Assembly (NCBI RefSeq): GCF_040779325.2
Contig: NZ_JBFONT020000001.1
Span: 682,001-746,000 of the forward strand
DNA from: Aestuariibius violaceus
GTDB lineage: Bacteria > Pseudomonadota > Alphaproteobacteria > Rhodobacterales > Rhodobacteraceae
Direction of reading: 5' to 3'
Length of the DNA stretch: 64,000 bases
The notes under the pieces were generated by a model that made no database searches, was not told where the DNA came from, and was given only the letters and a program-made list of their open reading frames with translations. The position numbers were made by a program, and so were the translations under genes. Shown here in pieces: positions 42,727 to 50,873 of the stretch. Positions within the stretch are counted from its first letter, which is position 1. Every line of letters begins with the position of its first letter.

Positions 42727-43402
42727 GGCGCGGGCGACAGGAACGCGGATCATCGCGCTTGGGATGGCCGGGATCGTGGCGACGCTGCTGATCACGGCGG
42801 TGCTGCTGTTTCTGAACCTGCCGGATGCGAATGCGTTCAATGCGCGGGTCGAGCGGCTGTTCGTCGAGAACGACGACCTGACCTCGAGCGCCGAGATCAA
42901 GCTGTTGGAGATCCTGGCCCAGTCGGGCACGTCGTTTTCGGACATCCTGACGAGTTACCGGCAGATCATCTTCGTGCTGCTCGTCTTTGCGACGGCGCTT
43001 CTGATCGCGGCGCTGGTGTTTTTGGTGATGCTGATCGCGCTGAACCGCCGGATGGCGCAGATCGAACGGACGGGGATCCAGGTAAACTCGCTGCTGATCA
43101 GCCGGGATCAGAAGGCGGTCTATCTGAACAATTTCGAGTTCAAGCTGACCGAGGCGGCGATCGAGACGCTGTCGGTGCTGGCCGAGGCGCGGATGGATGA
43201 CGAGGTCCTCTCGGGGGCCGAGATCGAAGGGATGATCTCGGGCAAGCCCGCCGCCGATTGCGAAGAGGCCGCGGGGGCGACGCGGATCAAGCGGCTGCGC
43301 GATACGCTCGGGAACCAGATGGTGTCGGAGCTGCTGGTGCGGAACATCGCGCGGAAGGGATATATGCTGGCGATCGACAAGGACGTGATCCGAATGGTGT
43401 GA
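42698..43402 (+). CDS. Membrane-anchored protein with C-terminal winged helix
   Basis: This 234-residue protein has two hydrophobic helices (IIALGMAGIVATLLITAVLLF and IIFVLLVFATALLIAALVF) with a 45-residue loop between them. The C-terminal part, from FEFKLTEAAIETLSVL to KRLRDTLGNQMVSELLVRNIARKGYML, resembles the OmpR/PhoB winged helix, which ends in a recognition helix and a beta hairpin. Both ends would be in the cytoplasm. The GTG at 42698 has GGGGGAG upstream and overlaps the previous gene by 29 bases; an ATG at 42671 is also possible. A membrane-bound regulator is my inference. Confidence 0.65.
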   Translation: MRATSSSASEARATGTRIIALGMAGIVATLLITAVLLFLNLPDANAFNARVERLFVENDDLTSSAEIKLLEILAQSGTSFSDILTSYRQIIFVLLVFATALLIAALVFLVMLIALNRRMAQIERTGIQVNSLLISRDQKAVYLNNFEFKLTEAAIETLSVLAEARMDDEVLSGAEIEGMISGKPAADCEEAAGATRIKRLRDTLGNQMVSELLVRNIARKGYMLAIDKDVIRMV

Positions 43403-43414
43403 GCGAGCTTCCCG

Positions 43415-43437
43415 GAAACCGTCCAGTGGACGGTTTC
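43415..43437. terminator. Perfect hairpin after the winged-helix gene
   Basis: GAAACCGTCC and GGACGGTTTC form a 10-bp stem around AGT, 12 bases after the stop of the winged-helix gene. Flanking GCGAG and CTCGC can extend it. It may end transcription in one or both directions, though no long T-run follows. Confidence 0.6.
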
Positions 43438-43472
43438 GCTCGCGAACGGTCAGAGACCCGCCATCCTACAGC

Positions 43473-43521
43473 GGACGGGGACGGCGCTCCCGCTGGCGCG
43501 GATCGCCCCGCCCACCGTCCC
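43473..43521. repeat. Long inverted repeat, left copy
   Basis: This 49-base unit is matched in reverse complement by 44683-44731 with one mismatch. It sits just before the stop of the monooxygenase-like gene. Its own ends (GGACGG and CCGTCC) can pair, so each copy can fold into a hairpin. Confidence 0.85.
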
Positions 43522-43522
43522 G

Positions 43523-43810
43523 CTAGAGCCGCTCGTAGTGCCGCATCTCGAGGATGTCGCCCACATACGGCTTCACATGGGCAAAGAACGCCCGAAACTC
43601 GGCGCTGCCGCGGAAGCGCTGCAGGTGGTCCTCGGCCGAGGTCCATTCGATCCGCAGAATGAACTGCGACGGATCCTCGACGCAGCGGGCCATGTCGAAG
43701 GCGGTCGCGTAGGGCGACGCCAGAAGCGGCTCGGTGGCTGCCTTGTAGGCCGCGATAAAGGCGTCTTGCCGGGCGGCATCGATCCGGTAGCGGAGGTATT
43801 CAACGATCAT
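43523..43810 (-). CDS. Antibiotic biosynthesis monooxygenase (ABM) domain protein
   Basis: This 95-residue protein is a single ferredoxin-like ABM domain: IVEYLRYRIDAARQDAFIAAY, then RCVEDPSQFILRIEWTSAEDHLQ and FRGSAEFRAFFAHVKPYV. Family members act as small dimeric oxygenases or haem-degrading enzymes without a cofactor. The gene overlaps the globin gene by 11 bases, so they form one unit controlled from the globin-HxlR divergent region. Confidence 0.85.
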   Translation of the reverse strand: MIVEYLRYRIDAARQDAFIAAYKAATEPLLASPYATAFDMARCVEDPSQFILRIEWTSAEDHLQRFRGSAEFRAFFAHVKPYVGDILEMRHYERL

Positions 43811-44273
43811 CGCCTGCCTCCTGGTAGGGTCCGCCGGTCTCGCCCCAGCCCCAATGGGGCATCGGCGCGGTCTCGTCGACGACGGCCCCGGGTTGCGAAT
43901 TCATCACCGCCAGACGGGAGCCCCATTCGAGATAGGCGACGAGCGCGGAGGAGAACTCGGGGTCGTGCGGCGCCTCCATCTCCTCATAGGTGTCAAGCAG
44001 CAGGGCGATCCAGCGCCGCCGCTGCGCCTCGGTCAGGTGTTTGCCGAGATGGTGCCGGATCATCTCGGGATGCCCGCCGTGCTGGTCGGAATAGACGGGC
44101 GGGCCGCCGAGGACCTCGCCCAGGAAGGCCGCGACATGGGCCGGGTGATCGGGCCCCATCTTTGCGAAGACCGGCCCGATCAGGGCGTCGGCCCGGACCC
44201 GGTCGTAGAACCGCTCGGTCAGGGTGTTCAGTGTGGAAGCGCCGCCGATCCAGTCGTAGAGTGTTGGAACCAT
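43800..44273 (-). CDS. Truncated haemoglobin, group II-like
   Basis: This 157-residue globin has the 2-on-2 fold: LYDWIGGASTLNTLTERFYDRV, FAKMGPDHPAHVAAFLGEVLGG, then HPEMIRHHLGKHLTEAQRRRWIALLLDTYEE with the proximal histidine and a tryptophan in helix G. The region after about residue 130 is an extra tail. Such globins bind O2 or NO and handle oxidative or nitrosative stress. It overlaps the ABM gene and is divergent from an HxlR regulator. Confidence 0.88.
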   Translation of the reverse strand: MVPTLYDWIGGASTLNTLTERFYDRVRADALIGPVFAKMGPDHPAHVAAFLGEVLGGPPVYSDQHGGHPEMIRHHLGKHLTEAQRRRWIALLLDTYEEMEAPHDPEFSSALVAYLEWGSRLAVMNSQPGAVVDETAPMPHWGWGETGGPYQEAGDDR

Positions 44274-44335
44274 GTCCTGTCTCCTCTTCGGGCAGGATCT
44301 TGGTCTGACGGATCGAACCCGCAAGAGGTTACCGC

Positions 44336-44674
44336 ATGGTAACGGCCCCGACAGACAAGCTCGTCGATTGCCCCGCCCTTGCGGCGCTGTCGGTCATCTC
44401 GGGCAAATGGACGACGCGGATCCTGTGGGTCCTGCGCGAGGGGTCCTGCGATTTCGGTGCCCTCCGCCGGGCGCTTGGCGGCGTCTCCGCCAAGGTGCTG
44501 ACCGATCACCTGAAGGCGTTGGAAGCCGAAGGCGTCATCCTGCGCCGCGAGCGCAGCGAGGCGGGTGTGGTCCATGTGAGCTACGCCTATTCCGACTACG
44601 GGCGCACCCTGATCCCGGCGCTCGATGCGCTGGGGCAATGGGGGTTGACCCATGCCGCGCGAGACCGGGGCTAA
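44336..44674 (+). CDS. HxlR family transcriptional regulator
   Basis: This 112-residue winged-helix regulator has CPALAALSVISGKWTTRILWVL, GALRRALGGVSAKVLTDHLKALEAEG and VSYAYSDYGRTLIPALDAL. The cysteine near the N-terminus (DCPAL) matches the position of the redox cysteine in HxlR/HypR-type regulators that sense aldehydes or oxidants. It lies 62 bases from the divergent globin gene and probably controls it. Confidence 0.92.
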   Translation: MVTAPTDKLVDCPALAALSVISGKWTTRILWVLREGSCDFGALRRALGGVSAKVLTDHLKALEAEGVILRRERSEAGVVHVSYAYSDYGRTLIPALDALGQWGLTHAARDRG

Positions 44675-44682
44675 AGCGGCCG

Positions 44683-44731
44683 GGGACGGTGGGCGGGGCG
44701 ATCCGCGCCAGCGGGAGCGCCGTCTCCGTCC
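44683..44731. repeat. Long inverted repeat, right copy
   Basis: This is the reverse complement of 43473-43521, with 48 of 49 positions matching. It fills the gap between the HxlR stop and the universal stress protein stop. Together the two copies bracket the ABM, globin and HxlR genes. Confidence 0.85.
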
Positions 44732-45553
44732 CTACTTCGAGAACAGGACGGGTAGTTCCGCTTTTTCCAGCAGATGGCTCGTCACGGCCCCAAGGACAAA
44801 ATCGTAGGCGCGGGAATGGCCGAAGGCGCCAGTGACGATCAGGTCCGCGCCCGATTCGAATGCTTCGCGCATAAGCACATCGCCGATCGCATCGCTGCCC
44901 GGGGCCCTGTTGACCACTGTCGTCTTCGCCCCGTGGCGGTCGAACATCACGGCCATGTCGTTCGACGCGAATTCCTGCTCGCCGCTGGGCGTGTCGCCCA
45001 CCTTCACGACGCGCACCTCTGCCTCCTCCTCGAGCAGAGGTAGCGCGTCGTGGGCGGCCCGGGCGGCTTCGCGCGTCGCGCTCCACCCGACCAGAACGTT
45101 GCGGCCCAGCGCCTCGACCGTGCCGTCGCGCGGGATCACCAGGCAAGGGCGGCCGCTTTCCCGTATCAGGGCCGCGTTGAAGCGGGTGTCGTCGGCGGGG
45201 CCTTGGGGCAGGATGATCAGATCGGCGCTGCGGGCGTGCTGCACGGCCACGTCGGAGGCCGCCGCGGCCTGGCATTCCACCCGCCGCCATTCGCTTGCGA
45301 AATCCTCCATCCGGCAGGTTTCGCGGAACACGCTCTCGACCTTTTCGGCCTGTTCGGTCTGCTGGGTGCTGAACCGGGTCAGCACGTCGCCGGGCAGGTA
45401 GATGTCGGTGGTCATGTGGACCATGATCGCTTCGAGCACGTGCAGCCCGATCACGTGGGCCCCGGTGCGCCGGGCCAGAAGGGCCGCTGCGGCGATGGTC
45501 TGCGGCGCGTCATCGGCGCGGGGCAGATAGACGAGTATGGTCTTCAAGCTCAT
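44732..45553 (-). CDS. Universal stress protein, two UspA domains
   Basis: This 273-residue protein has two UspA-like domains. The first begins KTILVYLPRADDAPQTIAAA. The second begins about residue 150 with NVLVGWSATREAARAAHDAL and ends with LIVTGAFGHSRAYDFVLGAVTSHLL. That end matches the ATP-binding G-x2-G-x9-G-S/T pattern. It is soluble and cytoplasmic, and belongs to the UspE-like tandem group. It is transcribed towards the HxlR gene. Confidence 0.92.
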   Translation of the reverse strand: MSLKTILVYLPRADDAPQTIAAAALLARRTGAHVIGLHVLEAIMVHMTTDIYLPGDVLTRFSTQQTEQAEKVESVFRETCRMEDFASEWRRVECQAAAASDVAVQHARSADLIILPQGPADDTRFNAALIRESGRPCLVIPRDGTVEALGRNVLVGWSATREAARAAHDALPLLEEEAEVRVVKVGDTPSGEQEFASNDMAVMFDRHGAKTTVVNRAPGSDAIGDVLMREAFESGADLIVTGAFGHSRAYDFVLGAVTSHLLEKAELPVLFSK

Positions 45554-45639
45554 GGCGACCTCCCTGGCCCATATCCGCTTGAAGCTTAACGATATAAGTG
45601 GGGCCCGCCTTGACGGGGATCAAATCCGGCGCGGGTGGC

Positions 45640-46098
45640 TCAGCTGCCCGGCGTCCAGAGGGGTACGGTCGAAATGGCCATCTTCGCCGACCCTTCGGTC
45701 AGCTCGCGGGCATGGACGAGGTAGATCAGCGTCTGGTTGCCCTCGTCGTAGATCCGCTTGATGCGGAGCGATTTGAGGATGATCGACCGGCGCTCGCGGA
45801 AGACCTCTTCCCCGCTGTCGCGGTGGCTGATCTCTTCCAGATCAGCCATGTCGATGGGTCCGGTCTGACGGCAGGCGATCGAGGCGTTGGAGGGATCCTC
45901 GAACCAGTTGCCCTGGCTCAGCCTGTCGATCACGCTGCGGTCGAAATAGGCGATGTGGCAGGTGACGCCGGGCACGTCAGGATCCTGGATCGCCTCGATG
46001 ATGATATCGTTGCCGACCCAGTCGACGCCGACCTCGCCGACCTGTTCGGCGGTTGCGGGCAGGGCGAAAAGGCTGAGGGCAAAGGCGAGACGTTTCAT
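45640..46098 (-). CDS. creA: CreA family protein
   Basis: This 152-residue periplasmic protein has a signal peptide (MKRLAFALSLFALPATA) and the CreA sequence EQVGEVGVDWVGNDIIIEAIQDPDVPGVTCHIAYFDR, plus NWFEDPSNASIACRQTGPI with the second conserved cysteine. The function of CreA is not known. It stands alone and is divergent from the ABC operon at 46195. Confidence 0.92.
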   Translation of the reverse strand: MKRLAFALSLFALPATAEQVGEVGVDWVGNDIIIEAIQDPDVPGVTCHIAYFDRSVIDRLSQGNWFEDPSNASIACRQTGPIDMADLEEISHRDSGEEVFRERRSIILKSLRIKRIYDEGNQTLIYLVHARELTEGSAKMAISTVPLWTPGS

Positions 46099-46194
46099 GA
46101 GGCAAGAACGCGGTCCTTGCGGGTTCGGTTCCGGGGAGCTTTTACGGGGCGGCGCCCTAGATAGCGGGGGCGGCTTGGGCATAAGGGGTATCGG

Positions 46195-46854
46195 ATGCTG
46201 TTGGACGTCAGGAACGTCACCAAGACTTATCCCGGGGCGGACGGCCCCATCGACGTTCTGGCCGGTGTCTCTTTCACGCTGGGTGCGGGCGAGACTTTGG
46301 CGCTGACCGGTGAATCGGGCAGCGGCAAGTCGACGCTCTTGCACCTCGTAGGCGGGCTGGACCAGCCTGATGGCGGGGAGATCCTGATCGACGGGCGGGA
46401 CATCACCGGATTCGACGATGGGGCGCGGGCGGCGCTCAGGCGGGATGTCGTCGGCGTGGTGTTCCAGCAGTTCAACCTGATCCCGAGCCTGAATGTGGGC
46501 GACAACATCGCGTTTCAGGCGCGGCTGGGCGGGCGGCCGGACGATGGCTGGAACCGGGAACTGGCCGCGAAGCTGGGGCTGGAGGCGCAGCTGGGCAAGT
46601 ATCCCGAACAGCTGTCGGGCGGGCAGCAGCAGCGGGTCGCTATCGCCCGAACGCTCGCCGCGCGGCCGCAGATCGTGCTGGCCGACGAGCCGACCGGGAA
46701 CCTGGATGAGGATACGGCCGAGGCGGTGCTGGACGCGATGCTGCGGCTGGTGGACGAGGCCGGGGCGGCGCTGCTCATGGTCACCCATTCCCAGCATCTG
46801 GCGGCGCGGATGGGCGCGCGGCTGCATCTGAGCCATGGGCGGATCGCCGCATGA
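46195..46854 (+). CDS. ABC transporter ATP-binding protein, LolD/MacB-like
   Basis: This 219-residue ATPase has Walker A LTGESGSGKSTLLHLVGGLD, Q-loop GVVFQQFNLIPSLNVGDN, signature LSGGQQQRVAIARTLA, Walker B IVLADEPTGNLDEDTAEAV and the switch histidine in MVTHSQHLA. These are marks of the mechanotransmission group (LolD, MacB, FtsE). An ATGA overlap couples it to the FtsX-like permease. Confidence 0.93.
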   Translation: MLLDVRNVTKTYPGADGPIDVLAGVSFTLGAGETLALTGESGSGKSTLLHLVGGLDQPDGGEILIDGRDITGFDDGARAALRRDVVGVVFQQFNLIPSLNVGDNIAFQARLGGRPDDGWNRELAAKLGLEAQLGKYPEQLSGGQQQRVAIARTLAARPQIVLADEPTGNLDEDTAEAVLDAMLRLVDEAGAALLMVTHSQHLAARMGARLHLSHGRIAA

Positions 46855-49247
46855 TGGGGGCAGGCCTGCAGGCGCTTCTGTCCTATTGGCGGCGCAACCC
46901 GCTGCAGGCGCTGACGCTGTTCGCCGGGTTGGCGCTAGCGACGGCGCTCTGGTCGGGCGTGCAGGCGATCAATGCCGAGGCGCGGGCGAGCTATGACGCC
47001 GCTGCACGGACGCTGGGCGAAGGCAGCTATGGCCAGATCGCGCGGCGCGATGGTGAGGCGATCCCGCTGGAGGCATATGTGGCGCTTAGGCGGGCCGGAT
47101 GGCTCGTCAGCCCGGTGATCGACGGCAGGGTATTTGTCGAGGACAGACCGCTCAGGATCGTTGGGATCGATCCGCTGACGGCGCCGCCCGGCATCGGCCC
47201 GGTCGGGTTGCAGGAGGGGGATCTGGCGCCCTTCGTCACCGGGGAGGGGCAGGTTTTTGCGACGCCCGAGACGATCGAGAGTTTCGGCGAAGCCTTCGAT
47301 ATCGACTTCGTGCCCGCACCGGATATCGCACCCGATACCGCAGTCACGGATATCTCGGTCGCCGGGCGGCTGCTGGAGGCGGGCGACACCGTCACCCGCC
47401 TGATCGTCCTGCCGGAGCAGCCGCTGGGCCGGGCGGAGCTATCTGAGATCGCGCCGGATCTTGTGCTGAGCCAACCGGGAGAGACGGCGGATGTGGCGCA
47501 GCTGACGGACAGCTTTCACCTGAACCTGACGGCCTTTGGCCTTTTGTCCTTCGCCGTCGGGATCTTTATCGTGAATGGCGCCATCGGGCTGGCGTTCGAG
47601 CAGCGGCGGCAGGTCTTTCGCACCTTGCGCGCGGTCGGCATGCCGCTCAGGCGGCTGATGGTGCTGCTGGGGGTGGAGCTGTTTCTGTTTGCCACGGTCG
47701 CGGGCCTGACCGGCGTCGCGCTGGGCTATCTGATCGCCGCTGCCTTGTTGCCCGACGTCGCCGCAACTCTGCGCGGGCTTTACGGGGCCGAGGTCGCCGG
47801 GACGCTGACCTTGCGGCCGGTCTGGATGCTGTCGGGGCTCGCCATCGCCTTCATCGGCACGGGGATGGCGGCGGCGGGCGCGCTCTACAAGCTGTGGCGG
47901 CTGCCGATCCTGGCCGCGGGGCAGCGGCGGGCCTGGGCACTGGCCTCTGTCAGCACGGCGCGGTTGCAGGCAGTGGGCGCGGTGGTGCTGCTGGGCGCTG
48001 CGGTGGCGTTCGGGCTTTATGGCGAGGGGCTGGTCGGCGGATTCTCCCTGCTCGGCACGCTTCTGGTGGGCGCCGCTTTGGGGCTGCCGGTGGTGCTATC
48101 GGTGATCCTCGCCATCGGCGCGCGCCTGGCGCGGTCAGCGATCGGGGAATGGTTCTGGGCCGATACGCGCCAGCAGCTTCCCGGCCTGTCGCTGGCGCTG
48201 ATGGCGCTGCTTCTGGCGATGGCCGCGAATATCGGCGTGTCGACGATGGTGTCGAGCTTCAGGCTAACCTTTATCGGGTTCATCGACCAACGCCTCGCCT
48301 CTGAGGTTTACGTGACCGTCGACAACGCGGCGGAGGGCGACCGGCTGGAAGCGTTCGGGGCGGAGCGCGCCGACGCGGTACTGCCGCTGCTGGTGGCCGA
48401 CGCGCAGCTGGCGGGCCTGCCTGGGCAGGTGCTGGGCGCGCGGGATCACGGGACCTATCGCGACAACTGGACTTTCCTCGGTGCGACGGACGCGCCGTGG
48501 GATCAGATCGCGGCCGGCGAAGGGGCGCTGCTGAACGAGCAGACCGCCCGGCGGCAGGAGGTTGCGGTGGGCGATCCGCTGACCATCGCGGGGGAGGTCT
48601 TTCCCGTCGTCGGCATCTACAGCGATTACGGCAACCCCGTCGCCCAGGCGATCATCGGGGAGGACGTCTTTCGCACGCTTTACCCCCAGATCGCGCCGAC
48701 GCGCTTCGGGTTGCGGACCGAGGATCCGGACGCGCTGATCGCCGCCTTGACCGACGAGTTCGGCCTGCCCCCCGCCAACATCATCGACCAGGCGGGGATC
48801 AAGCAGATCTCGCTGGACGTGTTCGAGCGGACGTTCACGGTAACGACCGCGCTGAACATCCTGACCCTGATCGTCGCCGCCTTCGCCATCCTGATGAGCC
48901 TTCTGACGCTGGCCGGGATGCGCCTGCCGCAGCTGGCGCCGGTCTGGGCACTGGGGCTGACGCGGGCGCGGCTGGGGTGGTTCGAGCTGGTGCGGGCGCT
49001 GCTTCTGGCGGCGTTGACCGCCATTGTCGCACTGCCGCTGGGGCTGGCGCTCGCCTGGGCACTGCTGGCGGTCGTGAATGTCGAGGCGTTCGGATGGAAG
49101 CTGCCGATGTACCTTTTCCCGCTGGATTACCTGCGCTTGACCCTGCTTGCCTGTCTCGCCGCCGCGCTCGCCGCGCTTTGGCCCGCGCGCAAGCTGGCGC
49201 GGACACCGGCGAGCCATCTGCTGAAGGTGTTTTCCAATGAACGCTAA
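46851..49247 (+). CDS. ABC transporter permease, FtsX-like with two FtsX domains
   Basis: This 798-residue membrane protein has an N-terminal helix (NPLQALTLFAGLALATALWS), a periplasmic domain, and an FtsX domain at about 225 to 345 (AVGIFIVNGAIGLAFEQRRQVFRTLRAVGM). A further hydrophobic and periplasmic region leads to a second FtsX domain (LNILTLIVAAFAILMSLLTLAGMRL). This is the layout of YbbP/AttFG-type exporters that move lipids or lipoproteins rather than import solutes. It overlaps the downstream AttH-like gene by 11 bases. Confidence 0.9.
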   Translation: MMGAGLQALLSYWRRNPLQALTLFAGLALATALWSGVQAINAEARASYDAAARTLGEGSYGQIARRDGEAIPLEAYVALRRAGWLVSPVIDGRVFVEDRPLRIVGIDPLTAPPGIGPVGLQEGDLAPFVTGEGQVFATPETIESFGEAFDIDFVPAPDIAPDTAVTDISVAGRLLEAGDTVTRLIVLPEQPLGRAELSEIAPDLVLSQPGETADVAQLTDSFHLNLTAFGLLSFAVGIFIVNGAIGLAFEQRRQVFRTLRAVGMPLRRLMVLLGVELFLFATVAGLTGVALGYLIAAALLPDVAATLRGLYGAEVAGTLTLRPVWMLSGLAIAFIGTGMAAAGALYKLWRLPILAAGQRRAWALASVSTARLQAVGAVVLLGAAVAFGLYGEGLVGGFSLLGTLLVGAALGLPVVLSVILAIGARLARSAIGEWFWADTRQQLPGLSLALMALLLAMAANIGVSTMVSSFRLTFIGFIDQRLASEVYVTVDNAAEGDRLEAFGAERADAVLPLLVADAQLAGLPGQVLGARDHGTYRDNWTFLGATDAPWDQIAAGEGALLNEQTARRQEVAVGDPLTIAGEVFPVVGIYSDYGNPVAQAIIGEDVFRTLYPQIAPTRFGLRTEDPDALIAALTDEFGLPPANIIDQAGIKQISLDVFERTFTVTTALNILTLIVAAFAILMSLLTLAGMRLPQLAPVWALGLTRARLGWFELVRALLLAALTAIVALPLGLALAWALLAVVNVEAFGWKLPMYLFPLDYLRLTLLACLAAALAALWPARKLARTPASHLLKVFSNER

Positions 49248-50277
49248 GTATGCCGCCCTTCTGGTGATCTGGCCCCTTCCCGCGCTGGCGCAGGGCTTTG
49301 CCGGGATGGGAACCGGGGCGGAGGGGTTCGCGATGCCTGCCCCCGATCCGGTCTTCGACTTTCCCGCCGATCACGGGGCGCATCCGGACTACCGGATCGA
49401 GTGGTGGTATCTGACGGCCAATCTCGACGGGGCGGACGGGCAGGAATACGGGCTGCAATGGACGTTGTTCCGCTTCGCTCTGGCGCCGGAAACCGGGGAG
49501 GGCTGGAGCGTGCCGCAGGTCTGGATGGGCCATGCGGCGGTGACGACGCCAACCGATCACTACGTGGCCGAGCGGTTCGGGCGCGGTGGGATCGGGCAGG
49601 CGGGCGTGGCCGCCGACCCGTTCGAGGCGTGGATCGACGATTGGCGCCTCTGGGGGCCGGATTTCGGCGATCTGCAGATGCGGGCGACGGGGGCCGAGTT
49701 CGCCTATGAGATGCAGCTCGACGCCCAGGGGCCGCTGGTCTTTCACGGGGCAGACGGGTTTTCGGTCAAGTCGGCCTCGGGGCAGGCGAGCTACTACTAT
49801 TCACAGCCGTTCTACGCGGTCGAGGGCGTGCTGACCCTGCCGGAGGGTGAGGTCGCGGTGACCGGGTCGGCCTGGCTCGACCGGGAATGGTCGTCGCAGC
49901 CGTTGAGCGAGGATCAGACGGGGTGGGACTGGTTCTCGCTGTCCTTCGATAGTGGCGACAAGCTGATGGGGTTTCAGTTGCGCCAGACCGATGGGACGGA
50001 GTTCACGGCGGCCACCTGGATCGGCCCAGATGGCACGACGGAGGCCTATCCCGACGGCGCCTTCGATGCGGAGCCATTGGGCCTAACCGAGGTCGCGGGG
50101 CGCGAGGTGCCGACGCGCTGGCAGGTGACGCTGCCGGATCGCGGCGTCGATGTGACCGTGGAGGCGATGAATGGGGCGGCCTGGATGGGGGTCAGCGTTC
50201 CCTATTGGGAGGGGCCGGTGCGGATCAGCGGCAGCCATGGGGGCCGCGGGTATCTGGAGATGACCGGGTATGAGTGA
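49237..50277 (+). CDS. AttH/CrtC-like lipocalin-fold exported protein
   Basis: This 346-residue protein has a signal peptide (MNAKYAALLVIWPLPALAQG) and the AttH/carotenoid 1,2-hydratase-like domain: FDFPADHGAHPDYRIEWWYLTANL, YGLQWTLFRFAL, WMGHAAVTT, AWLDREWSSQPL and WDWFSLSF. CrtC itself hydrates carotenoids, but the AttH branch, encoded with FtsX-type exporters, has no firm function. It is the third gene of an ATPase-permease-AttH unit. It may carry or modify a lipid handled by the exporter. Confidence 0.88.
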   Translation: MNAKYAALLVIWPLPALAQGFAGMGTGAEGFAMPAPDPVFDFPADHGAHPDYRIEWWYLTANLDGADGQEYGLQWTLFRFALAPETGEGWSVPQVWMGHAAVTTPTDHYVAERFGRGGIGQAGVAADPFEAWIDDWRLWGPDFGDLQMRATGAEFAYEMQLDAQGPLVFHGADGFSVKSASGQASYYYSQPFYAVEGVLTLPEGEVAVTGSAWLDREWSSQPLSEDQTGWDWFSLSFDSGDKLMGFQLRQTDGTEFTAATWIGPDGTTEAYPDGAFDAEPLGLTEVAGREVPTRWQVTLPDRGVDVTVEAMNGAAWMGVSVPYWEGPVRISGSHGGRGYLEMTGYE

Positions 50278-50827
50278 GTGGTTCGAAACACTCGACGGCG
50301 TGCTGGATCAGGTCTGGTCGCGCCTGTCGCGCGGGGTGGCCGACCGGCGGGCGCCCGCCCGGCAGCCGACCTTTGCGACGATCTCTCCCCACGGTTGGCC
50401 CGAGGCGCGGACGGTTGTCTTGCGGCGGGCGGAGCGGGCGGAAGCAGTGCTGAAGGTGTTCACCGATCTGGGGTCGGGGAAGATCGCGAGCCTCAGGGCG
50501 GCGCCCTTGGCCGCGCTGCATGTGTGGGAGCCGTCGCCTCGGTTGCAGATCCGCGTGCAGGCCGAGGTCGAGATCCTGTCAGGCGATGCGGTGGCCGAGC
50601 GGTGGGATCACCTGACGCCCGAGGGGCGGACGAGCTATGGCTGCGTGCCACCCACGGGGACGCCGATCGGAGAGGCTTTGGCTTACGAGAAGACCTCGGA
50701 CCAAGCGGCCTTCGCCGTTCTGCAGTGCCGGGCGGTGTCGATCGACGCGGTGCATCTGGGAGAGGTGCATCGGCGGGCGCTCTACCGGCGAGAGGACGGG
50801 TGGGCTGGCGAATGGCTCGCGCCCTGA
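50270..50827 (+). CDS. Pyridoxamine 5'-phosphate oxidase family protein
   Basis: This 185-residue flavin-binding split-barrel protein shows FATISPHGWPEARTVVLRRAER and LHVWEPSPRLQIRVQAEVEI, the FMN-binding part of PNPOx-like enzymes. It is shorter than the vitamin B6 enzyme and lacks its full C-terminal dimer region, so it is probably a different flavin or haem-binding reductase. Its ATG overlaps the AttH-like gene by 8 bases. A link to the exporter is unclear. Confidence 0.82.
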   Translation: MSEWFETLDGVLDQVWSRLSRGVADRRAPARQPTFATISPHGWPEARTVVLRRAERAEAVLKVFTDLGSGKIASLRAAPLAALHVWEPSPRLQIRVQAEVEILSGDAVAERWDHLTPEGRTSYGCVPPTGTPIGEALAYEKTSDQAAFAVLQCRAVSIDAVHLGEVHRRALYRREDGWAGEWLAP

Positions 50828-50873
50828 CCGCTTCGTGATTTTCCCTGCGCCGCCTGCGCGGTAGAAGGTGGCG

